64,000 bases of DNA from Fulvimonas soli (GTDB lineage Bacteria; Pseudomonadota; Gammaproteobacteria; Xanthomonadales; Rhodanobacteraceae), in contig NZ_QGHC01000007.1 in NCBI RefSeq assembly GCF_003148905.1, positions 186,001 to 250,000 on the forward strand, in the 5' to 3' direction. The notes under the pieces are model-generated. The model saw nothing but the letters and a program-made list of their open reading frames with translations, ran no database searches and was not told where the DNA came from. Shown here in pieces: positions 8,010-17,464 of this stretch (position 1 is its first letter; each line of letters opens with the position of its first letter). The translations under genes and the position numbers were made by a program.

Positions 8010-8804
8010 ATGCAGCTCGTCGACATCGGCGCCAACCTCACCCACGAATCCTTCCGCCACGACCTCGACGCGGTGCTGGAGCGCGCCCGCGCGCACGGCG
8101 TGACGCGGCTGGTGGTGACCGGCGCCTCGCGCGAGGGCAGCGAGCACGCGCTGGCGCTGGCGCGCGCGCATCCGGGCCTGCTGTGGGCCACCGCCGGGGT
8201 GCACCCGCACCACGCGGTCGACTACGACGAGGCCACCGACGCGCGCCTGCGCGAGCTGGCGCAGGATCCTGCGGTGCGCGCGGTGGGCGAGACCGGGCTG
8301 GACTACCACCGCAACTACTCGCCGCGCGAGGCGCAGCTGGAGGCGTTCGAGCGCCAGCTCGCCATCGCGGCGGAGCTGGGCAAGCCGCTGTTCCTGCACC
8401 AGCGCGACGCGCACGCGGACTTCCTGGCGCTGCTCAGGCGCTACCGCGACCGCGTGCCCACCGCGGTGGTGCACTGCTTCACCGACACCGGCGAGGCGCT
8501 GCGCGACTACCTGGACCTGGACTGCCACATCGGCATCACCGGCTGGATCTGCGACGAGCGGCGCGGCACCCACCTGCGCGAGCTGGTGAAGGACATCCCC
8601 GCCGGCCGCCTGCTGATCGAGACCGACGCGCCCTACCTGCTGCCGCGCACGGTGCGCCCGCATCCCTCGCACCGGCGCAACGAGCCGATGTACCTGAAGC
8701 ACATCTGCGAAGAGATCGCGCGCGACCGCGGCGAGAGCGCGGAGACGACCGCGGCGCACAGCACGGCGGCGGCGGTGGCGTTCTTCGGGTTGGCGGAGGG
8801 TTGA
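8010..8804 (+). CDS. tatD: TatD-family metal-dependent deoxyribonuclease
   Basis: 264 residues, the usual length for TatD, a TIM-barrel Mg-dependent 3'-5' DNase linked to DNA repair and turnover. It starts MQLVDIGANLTHESF, which resembles E. coli TatD rather than YcfH. Conserved metal-site segments follow in order: GVHPHHAVD, VGETGLDYHRN, PLFLHQRDAHADF, VVHCFTDT and LLIETDAPYLLPR. It is transcribed divergently from the gsp operon. The start matches the family N-terminus and has GGAG upstream. Confidence 0.93.
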   Translation: MQLVDIGANLTHESFRHDLDAVLERARAHGVTRLVVTGASREGSEHALALARAHPGLLWATAGVHPHHAVDYDEATDARLRELAQDPAVRAVGETGLDYHRNYSPREAQLEAFERQLAIAAELGKPLFLHQRDAHADFLALLRRYRDRVPTAVVHCFTDTGEALRDYLDLDCHIGITGWICDERRGTHLRELVKDIPAGRLLIETDAPYLLPRTVRPHPSHRRNEPMYLKHICEEIARDRGESAETTAAHSTAAAVAFFGLAEG

Positions 8805-8825
8805 GGCCCGCGGGGGGCCTTCGCG

Positions 8826-9355
8826 CATCCTCTCCCCGAGGGACACGCACAACTTGCGGCAGCGGCTGGCCGTTGCGCCTCCTCTCCCCTTTGGTGAGAG
8901 GAATGAGGTGATGGGACGGGGCTCGCGGCAACGCCTTGCCCAAGTGAGGGCAGGATGGTGGCTTGGCGCTGGTACGTCCCCTCACCCCAACCCTCTCCCC
9001 GGCGGGGAGAGGGCGCACGGCTTGCGGCGACCGGCCATTGCGCCTCCTCTCCCCTCCGGGGAGAGGAATGAGGTGAGGGGACGGGGCTCGCGGTAGCGCC
9101 TCGCTCAAGCGACGTCAGGATGGTGACTTGGCACCAGGGCGGCCCCTCACCCCAACCCTCTCCCCGGCGGGGAGAGGGCGCACGGCTTGCGGCAGCGACC
9201 GGCCATTGCGCCTCCTCTCCCCTCCGGGGAGAGGAATGAGGTGAGGGGACGGGGCTCGCGGTAGCGCCTCGCTCAAGCGACGGCAGGATGGCGGCTTGCC
9301 GCCAAGGCGGCCCCTCATCCCAACTCTCTCCCCGGAGGGGAGAGGGAGCAGGCTT
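8826..9355. repeat. Tandem cluster of GGGGAGAGGG palindromic repeats
   Basis: The 600-bp gap between tatD and the next gene holds no plausible gene. It contains three tandem units of about 165-168 bp (starting near 8875, 9040 and 9208). Each has two hairpins: CCTCTCCCCTCCGGGGAGAGG, and CCCTCTCCCCGGCGGGGAGAGGG preceded by CCCCTCACCCCAA. Units are over 90% alike by eye. The same hairpin occurs in the gspE-gspF gap. Short open frames across it are repeat artefacts. Confidence 0.9.
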
Positions 9356-9404
9356 GTCGGAACGCCGGTCCATCGCACTGTTTGCCCGGCGCGAGGCGGA
9401 AGCC

Positions 9405-10151
9405 TCAGTCCACGCGGCCGGCCAGGGCGAAGAACGGCCAGCGCACCGCGCGCACCCGCGCGGGATCGCCCCAGGCCGCGGCCAGCTCCGGCGCGACTGC
9501 CTCCACCGCGTCGACGCCGGTGCGCTTCAGGTGCCGCTGCGCGGCCGACCACGAGCGCAGGTAGGCGAGGAACTGGTCGAGGTTCCAGTCCGCGCGCATC
9601 AGGAAGCTCGGCGCCCCGACGCGCGCGAACGGGAACGGCAGCGTGCGGTAGCCCGCGTCCACCAGCGCGCGCTCGGGCGGCCAGTCGCCGCCCAGGGTGT
9701 CGGCGTAGAGGCGGCGCTCCACCGCGTCCACCGCACGATCCACGCTGCAGTTGCCGTAGGCGGACACGGCCAGCAGCGCGCCCGGCCGCGCCACGCGGCG
9801 CACCTCGGCGTAGAAGACCGGCAGGTCGAACCAGTGCAGCGCCTGCGACACGGTGACCAGGTCGGCGCTGGCGGCGGCGAGCGTGCTGCGCTCGGCCGGT
9901 TCCACGCGGTACTCGATGCGCTCGTGCGCGGACGCCTGCGCGATCTGGCCGGCGCTGGGATCGGTGGCCACCACCCGTGCGAAGTGCGCGGCCAAGCCCA
10001 CGCTGGCCTGGCCGTTGCCGCAGCCGGCGTCCCAGGCCAGCCCGCGCGCGGGCGCCTGCCCGGCCAGCCAGTCGAACCAGTCGGCCGGCGGCAGCGGGCG
10101 CGCGTCGCGGTACAACTCGGCGTGGGCGGAGAAGTGGTCCTTGAAGTCCAT
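9405..10151 (-). CDS. Class I SAM-dependent methyltransferase (UbiE/COQ5-like)
   Basis: 248 residues with a Methyltransf_11 fold. Motif I is WDAGCGNGQASVGLA near 40-54, followed by VVATDPSAGQIAQA (acidic loop) and the motif IV-like DLVTVSQALHWFD. The opening KDHFSAHAELYRDARP and the HWF segment are typical of a cytoplasmic family often annotated as SAM methyltransferase or trans-aconitate-like methyltransferase. The substrate cannot be read from the sequence. It stands alone between repeat-rich gaps, with ATG at 10151. Confidence 0.85.
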   Translation of the reverse strand: MDFKDHFSAHAELYRDARPLPPADWFDWLAGQAPARGLAWDAGCGNGQASVGLAAHFARVVATDPSAGQIAQASAHERIEYRVEPAERSTLAAASADLVTVSQALHWFDLPVFYAEVRRVARPGALLAVSAYGNCSVDRAVDAVERRLYADTLGGDWPPERALVDAGYRTLPFPFARVGAPSFLMRADWNLDQFLAYLRSWSAAQRHLKRTGVDAVEAVAPELAAAWGDPARVRAVRWPFFALAGRVD

Positions 10152-10285
10152 GGGGATTCCGGACGGGTGGGAGGTGCTGATTATCGGCGTTTGGGGAAAG
10201 CGTGGGCGGCGAGGGATTTTTTCGCGGCCGGAGACCGCGATGCCTTTACCCGAAAACCCGGAACATCTCCGGCATCGGCGCCACT

Positions 10286-10819
10286 TCACCCCAGCACGCG
10301 CGTCTCGCCCGGCGCCAGGCCGTCCAGCGCATACGGCCCGATCCGCACGCGGATCAGCCGCAGGGTCGGAAAGCCCGCCGCGGCGGTCATCCGCCGCACC
10401 TGGCGGTTGCGGCCCTCGCGCAGGGTGATCTCGATCCAGCTGGTGGGAATGCTCCTGCGGTAGCGCACCGGCGGGTCGCGCGGCCACAGCCACTCCGGCT
10501 CGGCCGCGCGCGCGGCCTGCGCGGGCAGGGTCGGGCCGTCCTTCAGCAGCACGCCGCGGCGCAGCGCGGCGAGCGCCTCGTCGCTGACCTCGCCGTCCAC
10601 CTGCACCAGGTAGGTCTTGGGCTGCTTGTGGCGCGGGTCGGTGAGCCGGTGCGCCAGGCGGCCGTCGTCGGTGAGCAGCAACAGGCCCTCGCTGTCGTGG
10701 TCCAGCCGTCCGGCCGGATAGACGTCCTTCTGCCGCACGTAGGCGGCCAGCGTGGGCCGGCCGTCGCCCGCGGTGAACTGGCACAGCACACCGTAGGGCT
10801 TGTTGAGCGCGACCAGCAC
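10286..10819 (-). CDS. rluE: 23S rRNA pseudouridine synthase, RluE type
   Basis: 177 residues, matching the compact RsuA/RluB/E/F family. There is no N-terminal S4 domain, as in RluE, which modifies U2457 of 23S rRNA. The catalytic signature [15 protein letters not shown] places the nucleophilic Asp at residue 40. It is followed by [11 protein letters not shown] and the C-terminal [15 protein letters not shown] motif. The next gene upstream on this strand ends only 19 bp away, so the two may be cotranscribed. Assignment to RluE rather than another RsuA-family member rests on length and the missing S4 domain. Confidence 0.88.
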   Translation of the reverse strand: MLVALNKPYGVLCQFTAGDGRPTLAAYVRQKDVYPAGRLDHDSEGLLLLTDDGRLAHRLTDPRHKQPKTYLVQVDGEVSDEALAALRRGVLLKDGPTLPAQAARAAEPEWLWPRDPPVRYRRSIPTSWIEITLREGRNRQVRRMTAAAGFPTLRLIRVRIGPYALDGLAPGETRVLG

Positions 10820-10838
10820 CGGCGCCGCCGCGGCAGGC

Positions 10839-11708
10839 TCAGCGCGCGGAGGCGGACGATGCCGGTGCCTGCGGCTTGACGAAGCGCAGCGTCATGCGGT
10901 CGGACTCGCCGATCGCCAGATACCTGGCCTTGTCCTGCTCGCCCAGCGCCAGCGTGGGCGGCAGCGTCCACACGCCCCTGGGATGGTTGCGGTCGTCCTT
11001 CGGGTTGGCGTTGACCTCGCTCTGCCCGTCCAGCACGAAGCCGGCGTCGGTGGCCAGCTTCACCACGTAGTCGACCGGCAGGTAGCCGCTGTCCTTCACC
11101 GCCTCCAGCTTCGCGCCGGGCGCGGCGCGGTGGTCGACCACGCCGAGCACGCCGCCGGGCCTGAGCACGGCGTAGAACGCCTTGAACATCGCCGCCGCGG
11201 TGCCGGCCTCGGCCCAGTTGTGCACGTTGCGGAAGGTGAGCACCACGTCGGCCGAGCCGGGCGGGCCGAACACCGGCGCCTTCGGGTCGAAGGTGACGAT
11301 GACGGCCTTGCCGTACACCGCCGGGTTGGCGGCGAAGCGCTGGCGCAGCGCGGCCTCGTCGCGGCGCGCCTCGCCGCCGCCGCCGGCCTGCACCGCCGCC
11401 ACGTAGCGGCCGTCGTCGCGCAGCAGCGGGGCGAGGATGGCGCTGTACCAGCCGGCGCCCGGGGTGATCTCCACCACCGTCTGGTCCGGCCGCACGCCGA
11501 AGAAGTCCAGCGTGGCCTTGGGGTGGCGCCAGGCGTCGCGCGCGCGCTCGGCGGCCGGGCGCCACGGCCCGGCCAGCACGCGGTCGAGCTGGCCGGCGGT
11601 GTACTCGCTGGCGCTGGTGGGCGGCACCAGCGCGCCGGAGGGCTGGTCCTGCGCGGACGCGGCGCCCGCGAGCGCCAGCCCCAGCAGCAGCATGGACGGA
11701 TACCGCAT
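10839..11708 (-). CDS. Exported class I methyltransferase-like protein
   Basis: 289 residues. The N-terminus [22 protein letters not shown] is a typical Sec signal peptide with cleavage after ASA, so the protein is predicted to be periplasmic. This is odd for a SAM-dependent enzyme. The fold is nonetheless clear: [20 protein letters not shown] (motif I), [22 protein letters not shown] and [15 protein letters not shown]. It resembles the family of predicted secreted methyltransferases common in Proteobacteria. The substrate is unknown. Confidence 0.85.
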   Translation of the reverse strand: MRYPSMLLLGLALAGAASAQDQPSGALVPPTSASEYTAGQLDRVLAGPWRPAAERARDAWRHPKATLDFFGVRPDQTVVEITPGAGWYSAILAPLLRDDGRYVAAVQAGGGGEARRDEAALRQRFAANPAVYGKAVIVTFDPKAPVFGPPGSADVVLTFRNVHNWAEAGTAAAMFKAFYAVLRPGGVLGVVDHRAAPGAKLEAVKDSGYLPVDYVVKLATDAGFVLDGQSEVNANPKDDRNHPRGVWTLPPTLALGEQDKARYLAIGESDRMTLRFVKPQAPASSASAR

Positions 11709-11779
11709 GGGAACTCCCTTTTCCTGTCAGGCCTGGCGGCCAGACTGCCGCCGGCCGCGTGTAGCGCGGGTGGAAGGCG

Positions 11780-12442
11780 TCAGAACGGCCGCGGGCACAC
11801 CGACTGCAGCCCGTCGATGTGCTCGTGCAGGTCCGGCGCGATGCCCTGCCACATCGGGTCGAGGATGAAGTCGATGCCCTCGTAGCGGGCCAGCTTGGCG
11901 GCCGGGATGAAGTCGCCGTCGCCGGCCACCAGGATGATCTGGTCGACCAGCTTCTTGTGGGTGAGCGTGGCGATGTCGATGCCGATCTTCATGTCCACCT
12001 GGGTCTGGCGCATGTCCGGCTCGAAATGCTCGTCGTTCAGGTCCTCCCACTCCAGCTCGGCGTCGTGCAGCTGCTGGTAGACGTTGCGCTTCAACTGCCA
12101 CTCGCCGCGGTCGGCCAGCCGGCCCAGGCGCAGCGCCAGCTTGCGCTGGCGGCGCAGCTGGTCGTGCAGGTCGCGGCGGAAGCCGGCGGCGTTGGTGCGC
12201 GCGAAGTCGAAGGTCTCGCCGCTGATCGGCTTGGTCAGGGTCTTCTCCAGCGGCGGGCAGTCGTAGAAGAAGATGCGGTAGAGCGCGTCGCGCGGGCGGT
12301 CCAGCGCCTTGAGGTGCTCCAGCGCCATGCCGAACACGGTCTTGGCCACGGTGCGGGCGTCGTTGGGATCGCGGTCGGCCCACACCTTGCGGTAGCGCGC
12401 AAGGAAGAAAGCGCCGTCGACGAGGATGGCGGTGCGTTGCAT
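11780..12442 (-). CDS. NYN-domain (PIN-like) putative ribonuclease
   Basis: 220 residues. The NYN fold shows as AILVDGAFF at the N-terminus, a central MKIGIDIATLTHKK segment and ILVAGDGDFIPAAKLAR. Together these supply the conserved acidic residues (Asp after the first strand, IDIA, DGDF) used for metal binding in LabA/MARF1-type nucleases. The central 90 residues are a helical insertion rich in Arg and Gln. It is predicted to be a cytoplasmic RNA-processing enzyme with unknown targets. The gap to the upstream gene is 71 bp. Confidence 0.85.
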   Translation of the reverse strand: MQRTAILVDGAFFLARYRKVWADRDPNDARTVAKTVFGMALEHLKALDRPRDALYRIFFYDCPPLEKTLTKPISGETFDFARTNAAGFRRDLHDQLRRQRKLALRLGRLADRGEWQLKRNVYQQLHDAELEWEDLNDEHFEPDMRQTQVDMKIGIDIATLTHKKLVDQIILVAGDGDFIPAAKLARYEGIDFILDPMWQGIAPDLHEHIDGLQSVCPRPF

Positions 12443-12533
12443 AGGACGTCCTTATGGTGGGTGTTGCGGGATGTTGGAACGCCGCCGGGCGGCGGCGCGG
12501 TGCGCATTCTACGCGAGCGCGGGCCCGCCGCGC

Positions 12534-13448
12534 TCAGCCGGCCGGCACCGCGTGCGCCTCGGCCAGCTGGCGGCGGTAGGCGGCCGCCTCGTCCAGCAGC
12601 CAGGCGCGGAACGCCTGCACGCCGCGGTGCTCGCGCGAGCGCGGCGGGCAGACCAGGTGGTAGGCCTCCTTCACCGCCAGGTAGCGCTGGCCCAGCACCA
12701 CCAGCCGGCCGGCCTCGATCAGCGAGCGCGAGGTGACCATGCGGCCCAGCGCCACGCCCAGCCCTTCCAGCGCGGCGTGGCGCAGCGCGTCGGTGTTGTC
12801 GAAGTGCGCCACGTAGCGCGGCGGCGGCGCACCGCCGAACTGCCCGAACCATTCGCGCCAGCGGTCGCCGGGGTCGCCCAGCAGCGGCCAGCGCGCCAGC
12901 TCGTCCGCGCCGACGCCCCGCGCGCGCATGCGCTCGACCAGCGCCGGCGTCGCCACCGGCGCCAGCCACTCGCCGAACAGGCGCTCGCAGCTCAGGCCCT
13001 CCCAGTCGCCGCGGCCGTAGCGCAGCGCGGCGTCCACCGGCTCGCGCGCGAAGTCCACCAGCGCCGAGCCGGTCTGCAGGTTGAGCTCCAGCTCCGGGTG
13101 CGCCGCCACCAGCTTGGGCAGCCGCGGCATCAGCCAGCTGGACATGATGCCGGAGCTGGCGCTCAGGGTGAGCGCGTCGTGCCGGCGCACGCGGTAGCGC
13201 GCCAGCGCGCGCTCGATGCCGTCGAAATGCTCGCCCACCGATTCCAGCAGGCAGCGGCCTTCCACGGTGAGCGCCACGCCGCGCGGGCCGCGCTCGAACA
13301 GGCGCCGCTCCAGCCGCTCCTCCAGCTGGCGGATCTGGTGGCTGAGCGCGCTGACGGTGAGGTTGGCCTGCGCCGCCGCGCGCGACAGGTTGCCCTGCCG
13401 GGCGACCAGCACGAACTGCTGCAGCAGTCCCAGCGGAACCCGACTCAT
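12534..13448 (-). CDS. LysR-type transcriptional regulator, GcvA-like
   Basis: 304 residues. The N-terminal winged helix (about 5-64) contains GNLSRAAAQANLTVSALSHQIRQLEERL and the wing LFERGPRGVALTVEG. The LysR substrate-binding domain starts near 90 and includes ELNLQTGSALVDFAREPVDAALRYGRGDW, typical of the GcvA/AmpR branch. A small open frame (13556) runs divergently from it, the usual position of a LysR target, so that small gene is a candidate target. The effector is unknown. Confidence 0.92.
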   Translation of the reverse strand: MSRVPLGLLQQFVLVARQGNLSRAAAQANLTVSALSHQIRQLEERLERRLFERGPRGVALTVEGRCLLESVGEHFDGIERALARYRVRRHDALTLSASSGIMSSWLMPRLPKLVAAHPELELNLQTGSALVDFAREPVDAALRYGRGDWEGLSCERLFGEWLAPVATPALVERMRARGVGADELARWPLLGDPGDRWREWFGQFGGAPPPRYVAHFDNTDALRHAALEGLGVALGRMVTSRSLIEAGRLVVLGQRYLAVKEAYHLVCPPRSREHRGVQAFRAWLLDEAAAYRRQLAEAHAVPAG

Positions 13449-13555
13449 CTTGAATATCCCTCAAGCCTGGCTTGCGAATATATCGCTTTTTCGGGTCATG
13501 GGCCGGCGCTAGCTTGAGCGACGCAACATGCCCGCACCCCATGGACATCCCCGCC

Positions 13556-13759
13556 ATGAGCTCGCCCTGGACCGACCTGCTGTTCCTGCACGGCTACATC
13601 CACGACCCGGCGCTGGCGCGCCGCCTGGCGCGCACCGGCGACGCCGCGCCGGGTCTGGGCCGCAAGGCGCCCGCCGGCGCCGCGCCGGCGCGGCCGGACC
13701 GCGCGCCGGTGGCGCGGCCGGCGTTGCGGCTGGCCGCCGAGTCGCCCGAAGGCGGCTGA
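13556..13759 (+). CDS. Small hypothetical protein, divergent from the LysR gene
   Basis: 67 codons starting MSSPWTDLLFLHGYIHDP; an ATG 15 bp upstream is an alternative start. The first 25 residues look like real protein (helical, aromatic and acidic), while the rest is a low-complexity Ala/Pro/Arg tail. No domain is recognised. It is listed because its codon use fits the surrounding genes and it lies divergently from a LysR gene 107 bp away. It could be non-coding. Confidence 0.4.
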   Translation: MSSPWTDLLFLHGYIHDPALARRLARTGDAAPGLGRKAPAGAAPARPDRAPVARPALRLAAESPEGG

Positions 13760-14148
13760 GAGCCAGCCGGGGAAGAGCGCCAGGAAGGCCAGTTGGATGA
13801 ACCGCAGGCGGGTGTGGAGATGGCACTCGGCCGCTGGCGGTCCCGCGTCAGGCCGATCGCGGGCGGAGGCCGCTCCCACAGGAGCCGCGCAAGCCTCGTG
13901 GGAGCGGCTTCCGGCCGCGATGCCCCGACCATCGCCCCGCTCCCGCTCCCCGCCATGCCGCGCCGTCGCGGACCGGCATCCATTCCTTGACGCTCTTTGC
14001 TTGGCCCGCGCGCGATCGGCCCCCGTGGTCACGAGGAGCGCGTGGACAGGCTCCGAGGCACGCCGCAGCCGCCGGCTTCCGCGCGCGACGCGGCCGCGCA
14101 ACCGGCGAGAGCGGAAGCGGGAACGGCGTCCCCGCCCCGCCCTGCCGC
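13760..14148. other. Intergenic gap with one REP-like palindrome
   Basis: No convincing gene. A palindromic repeat lies at 13858-13922: GCGGAGGCCGCTCCCAC, a short spacer, then GTGGGAGCGGCTTCCGGCCGCGATG. This is the same family as the elements in gspJ and at 48815, 48979 and 59195. The rest is GC-rich DNA without features I can name. Confidence 0.7.
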
Positions 14149-16347
14149 TCACTCGCGCGCCGGCAGCTGCACGTGCACCGGCTCCGCCAGGTCGGTCGCC
14201 GAGCGGCCCACGTACAGCGCGTAGTCGCCGCCGCGCAGCACCCAGTGCCGCTTGGCCGTGTCGAAGTCGGACAGCAGGCGCGGCTCCAGCGCCACCTCCA
14301 CCGTGCGCGCCTGGCCCGGCTGCAGCGCCACCTTGGCGAAGCCGGCCAGCCGGCGGATCGGCGAGCCGGGCACCTGCGCGTACACCTGCACCACGTCGGC
14401 GCCGGCGCGCTTGCCGACGTTGCGCACTTCCACGCTGACCCGCGGCAGCCCGTCCTTCAGCGCGACCTTCGGCGCGCCGTGCTCGAAGCGCGTGTAGGAA
14501 AGCCCGTAGCCGAACGGGAACAGCGGTTCCAGCCCCTGGCGCTGGAACCAGCGGTAGCCGACGTCGGCGCCCTCGATGGCGTAGTCCACCGAGGCCGGCG
14601 GCGGCGTGCCCGGCGCAGCGCCCGCGCCTTCCAGCACCGGCCGCGGCAACTGCGCCAGGTCGCGCGGCCAGGTGATCGGCAGGCGCCCGGAGGGGTCGGC
14701 CCTGCCGAACAGCAGGTTGGCGATCGCCTCGCCGCCCGCGCTGCCCGGGTACCAGGCCGCCAGCACCGCGCCGACGCGGTCCAGCCACGGCATCGCCACC
14801 GGGCTGTTGGTCTCCAGCACCACCACGGTGCGCGGGTTGGCCTTGGCCACCGCCTCGACCAGCGCATCCTGATGGTCAGGCAGCGCGAGGTCCGCCGCGT
14901 CCACCGACTCGGCCGCCCACTGCTGCACGAACACCACCGCCACCTGCGCCTTCGCCGCCAGCGCCGCGGCGGCGGCCGGGTCGTCGCCCGGGGCGAAGTC
15001 CACCCTGGCCTTGCCGGCCAGCGCGCGGATCGCCGCCAGCGGCGCGGACGGGTGGTACACCACCGGGCCCGGCCAGGTCTCGGGCTTGAGCCCCGGCACC
15101 GCGTTGCCGCCGCGCGGGATCACCAGCGAGGAACCGCCGCCGGCCAGCACGCCCTTGTCCGCGTGCGCGCCGATCACCGCGATGGACGCCGGCCGCGCCA
15201 GCGGCAGCAGGGCATGCTCGTTGCGCAGCAGCACCGCGCCGGCCTCCTCGGCGCGCCGCGCCACGCCGAGGCTGGCGCGCTCGTCGATCGGCGCCTTCGC
15301 CGCCGGGTGGTCGAACAGCCCGGCGGCGAACATGCTGCGCAGGATGCGGTGGACCATGTCGTCCAGCCGCGCCGGCTTCACCTCGCCCCTGGCCAGCGCC
15401 TCCTTCAGCGGCGCGTCGAAGAACACCTGCGCGTCGAACACGTCGCCGGCCGACTCCTGGTCGAGGCCGGCGTTGGCCGCCTTGGCCACGCTGTGCACCG
15501 CGCCCCAGTCGGACATCACGAAGCCCGGGTACTTCCAGTCGCCCTTGAGCACCTGGTTGAGCAGGAAGTCGTTCTCGCAGGCCCAGTCGCCGTCGACCTT
15601 GTTGTACGAGCACATCACCGAGCCGGGCCGGCCGCGCTCGATCGCCAGCTCGAAGGCGAGCAGGTCCGACTCGCGCGCGGCACGCTCGCCGATGCGCACG
15701 TCGATGGTGTTGCGCGCGGTCTCCTGGTCGTTGAGCGCGTAGTGCTTGATGGTGGAGAGCACGTGCCTGCCCTGGATGCCGCGGATCGCCTCGCCGACGA
15801 GGGTGCCGGCCAGCAGCGGGTCCTCGCCGGCGTACTCGAAGTTGCGGCCGTTGCGCGGCTCGCGCTGCAGGTCGATGCCGCCGGCCAGCAGCACGTTGAA
15901 GCCCTTGGCGTGCGCCTCGCCGCCGATCATCGCGCCACCGGCGTAGGCGACCGCCGGGTCCCAGCTGGCCGCCACCGCCAGCCCCGCGGGCAGCGAGGTG
16001 GCGCCGTCGCCGGGGCGCACGTTGGCGGGGTTGGCCACGCCCAGCCCCGCGTCGCTCTCCTGCAGCGCCGGGATGCCCAGCCGCGGGATGCCCGGCACGT
16101 AGCCGGCCGAGCCCAGCGCGCCGGCCGGCATCGGCCGGCCCTTGGCGGCATCCGGCTGGGCGAACACGCTGCGGACCAGCTGCAGCTTCTCCTCCAGGGT
16201 GAGCTGCGCCTGCAGCGCGTTCGCGCGCGCGTCGGGCGGCTGCGCGGCGTCCATCCAGGGCCGCGTCGCCGCCACTGCGCCGACGCAGCCCAGCAGCGAC
16301 GCCGCGAGGGCGGCGGTGCGCAATGCGTGCCTGGACTTGCCTTTCAT
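14149..16347 (-). CDS. Exported GH3 beta-glucosidase
   Basis: 732 residues, glycoside hydrolase family 3 with all three usual parts. After a signal peptide (SLLGCVGAVAA) come the TIM barrel with the nucleophile motif GFVMSDWGAVH (Asp280), the alpha/beta sandwich, and a C-terminal fibronectin type III-like domain from about 610. It hydrolyses terminal beta-glucosides or related glycosides in the periplasm or outside the cell. The ATG at 16347 is chosen over one 12 bp upstream because GGAGG lies five bases before it. It is divergent from an aldo/keto reductase with 88 bp between. Confidence 0.93.
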   Translation of the reverse strand: MKGKSRHALRTAALAASLLGCVGAVAATRPWMDAAQPPDARANALQAQLTLEEKLQLVRSVFAQPDAAKGRPMPAGALGSAGYVPGIPRLGIPALQESDAGLGVANPANVRPGDGATSLPAGLAVAASWDPAVAYAGGAMIGGEAHAKGFNVLLAGGIDLQREPRNGRNFEYAGEDPLLAGTLVGEAIRGIQGRHVLSTIKHYALNDQETARNTIDVRIGERAARESDLLAFELAIERGRPGSVMCSYNKVDGDWACENDFLLNQVLKGDWKYPGFVMSDWGAVHSVAKAANAGLDQESAGDVFDAQVFFDAPLKEALARGEVKPARLDDMVHRILRSMFAAGLFDHPAAKAPIDERASLGVARRAEEAGAVLLRNEHALLPLARPASIAVIGAHADKGVLAGGGSSLVIPRGGNAVPGLKPETWPGPVVYHPSAPLAAIRALAGKARVDFAPGDDPAAAAALAAKAQVAVVFVQQWAAESVDAADLALPDHQDALVEAVAKANPRTVVVLETNSPVAMPWLDRVGAVLAAWYPGSAGGEAIANLLFGRADPSGRLPITWPRDLAQLPRPVLEGAGAAPGTPPPASVDYAIEGADVGYRWFQRQGLEPLFPFGYGLSYTRFEHGAPKVALKDGLPRVSVEVRNVGKRAGADVVQVYAQVPGSPIRRLAGFAKVALQPGQARTVEVALEPRLLSDFDTAKRHWVLRGGDYALYVGRSATDLAEPVHVQLPARE

Positions 16348-16435
16348 GCAACCTCCCATATGGTCTGGACGATGGCGCCGCGCGCGGACACGGGCGCGAG
16401 CCTCCGATCATACCCACCCCGCTGCGGAGAGACCC

Positions 16436-17383
16436 ATGCACAAGCGCAGACTCGGCCGTTCGTCCCTGCATGTCGCGCCGCTCGCCTTCGGCGGCAACGT
16501 GTTCGGCTGGAGCGTGGACGAAAAGCGCTCGTTCGAGCTGCTCGACGCCTTCGTCGACAACGGCTTCGACCTGATCGACACCGCGGACGTCTATTCGGCC
16601 TGGGTGCCGGGCAACCGCGGCGGCGAGTCGGAGACCATCGTCGGCAGGTGGCTGAAGGCAAGCGGCAAGCGCGACCGCGTGACGCTGGCCACCAAGGTCG
16701 GCAAGTGGGTGGAGCACAAGGGCCTGGCGCCGATCAACATCCGCGCCGCGGTGGAGGGCTCGCTCCGGCGCCTGCAGACCGACCGCATCGACCTGTACCA
16801 GGCGCACGAGGACGATCCCTCGGTGCCGCTGGCCGAGACGCTGGGCGAGTTCGGCCGGCTGATCGAGGAAGGCAAGGTGCGCGCGATCGGCGCCTCCAAC
16901 TACGACGCCGACCGCCTCGCCGAGGCGCTGAAGGTCTCCGCCGCGCACGGCCTGCCGCGCTACGAGAGCCTGCAGCCGGAATACAACCTGGTCGCCCGCG
17001 CCGGCTACGAAAGGGAACTGGAGCCGCTGGCGCGGCGCGAGGAGCTGGGCGTGATCGGCTACTACTCGCTGGCCAGCGGCTTCCTGAGCGGCAAGTACCG
17101 CAGCGAGGCGGACCTCGCCAAGAGCGCCGCGCGCGGCGGCGCGGTGCGGAAGTACCTCAACCCGCAGGGCCTGGCGGTGCTGGCCGCGCTCGACGAGGTG
17201 GCCGCCGCGCACCGCGCCACGCCGGCGCAGGTGGCGCTGGCCTGGCTGATGGCGCGGCCCGGCATCACCGCGCCGATCGCCAGCGCGACCAGCGTGGAGC
17301 AGCTGCTGGAGCTGCTCGGCGCGGCGAAGCTCGCGCTGTCGCACGAGGAGATCGCGCGGCTGGACGCGGCCAGCGGCGGCTGA
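16436..17383 (+). CDS. Aldo/keto reductase
   Basis: 315 residues, an NADPH-dependent (beta/alpha)8 reductase of the YajO/Tas-like group. The catalytic tetrad is visible: [13 protein letters not shown] (Asp, Tyr), [10 protein letters not shown] (Lys), and a His in [12 protein letters not shown]. The C-terminal [14 protein letters not shown] is the cofactor-phosphate loop. The physiological aldehyde or ketone substrate cannot be told. It starts at ATG 16436 just past a GGAGAG site, divergent from the GH3 gene. Confidence 0.92.
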   Translation: MHKRRLGRSSLHVAPLAFGGNVFGWSVDEKRSFELLDAFVDNGFDLIDTADVYSAWVPGNRGGESETIVGRWLKASGKRDRVTLATKVGKWVEHKGLAPINIRAAVEGSLRRLQTDRIDLYQAHEDDPSVPLAETLGEFGRLIEEGKVRAIGASNYDADRLAEALKVSAAHGLPRYESLQPEYNLVARAGYERELEPLARREELGVIGYYSLASGFLSGKYRSEADLAKSAARGGAVRKYLNPQGLAVLAALDEVAAAHRATPAQVALAWLMARPGITAPIASATSVEQLLELLGAAKLALSHEEIARLDAASGG

Positions 17384-17464
17384 TGGCGGCCTGAGTCGGC
17401 GGACTCTTTCGTCCGGGACATCGCGGCCGGAGGCCGCGAAAACCGGGCGCCCGGCCTGGCCCGG

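Noticed and set aside
13987-17394. 1135-codon plus-strand frame over the GH3 gene
   Set aside because: Low-complexity Arg/His/Gln translation antisense to the GH3 glycosidase, which has a complete domain set.
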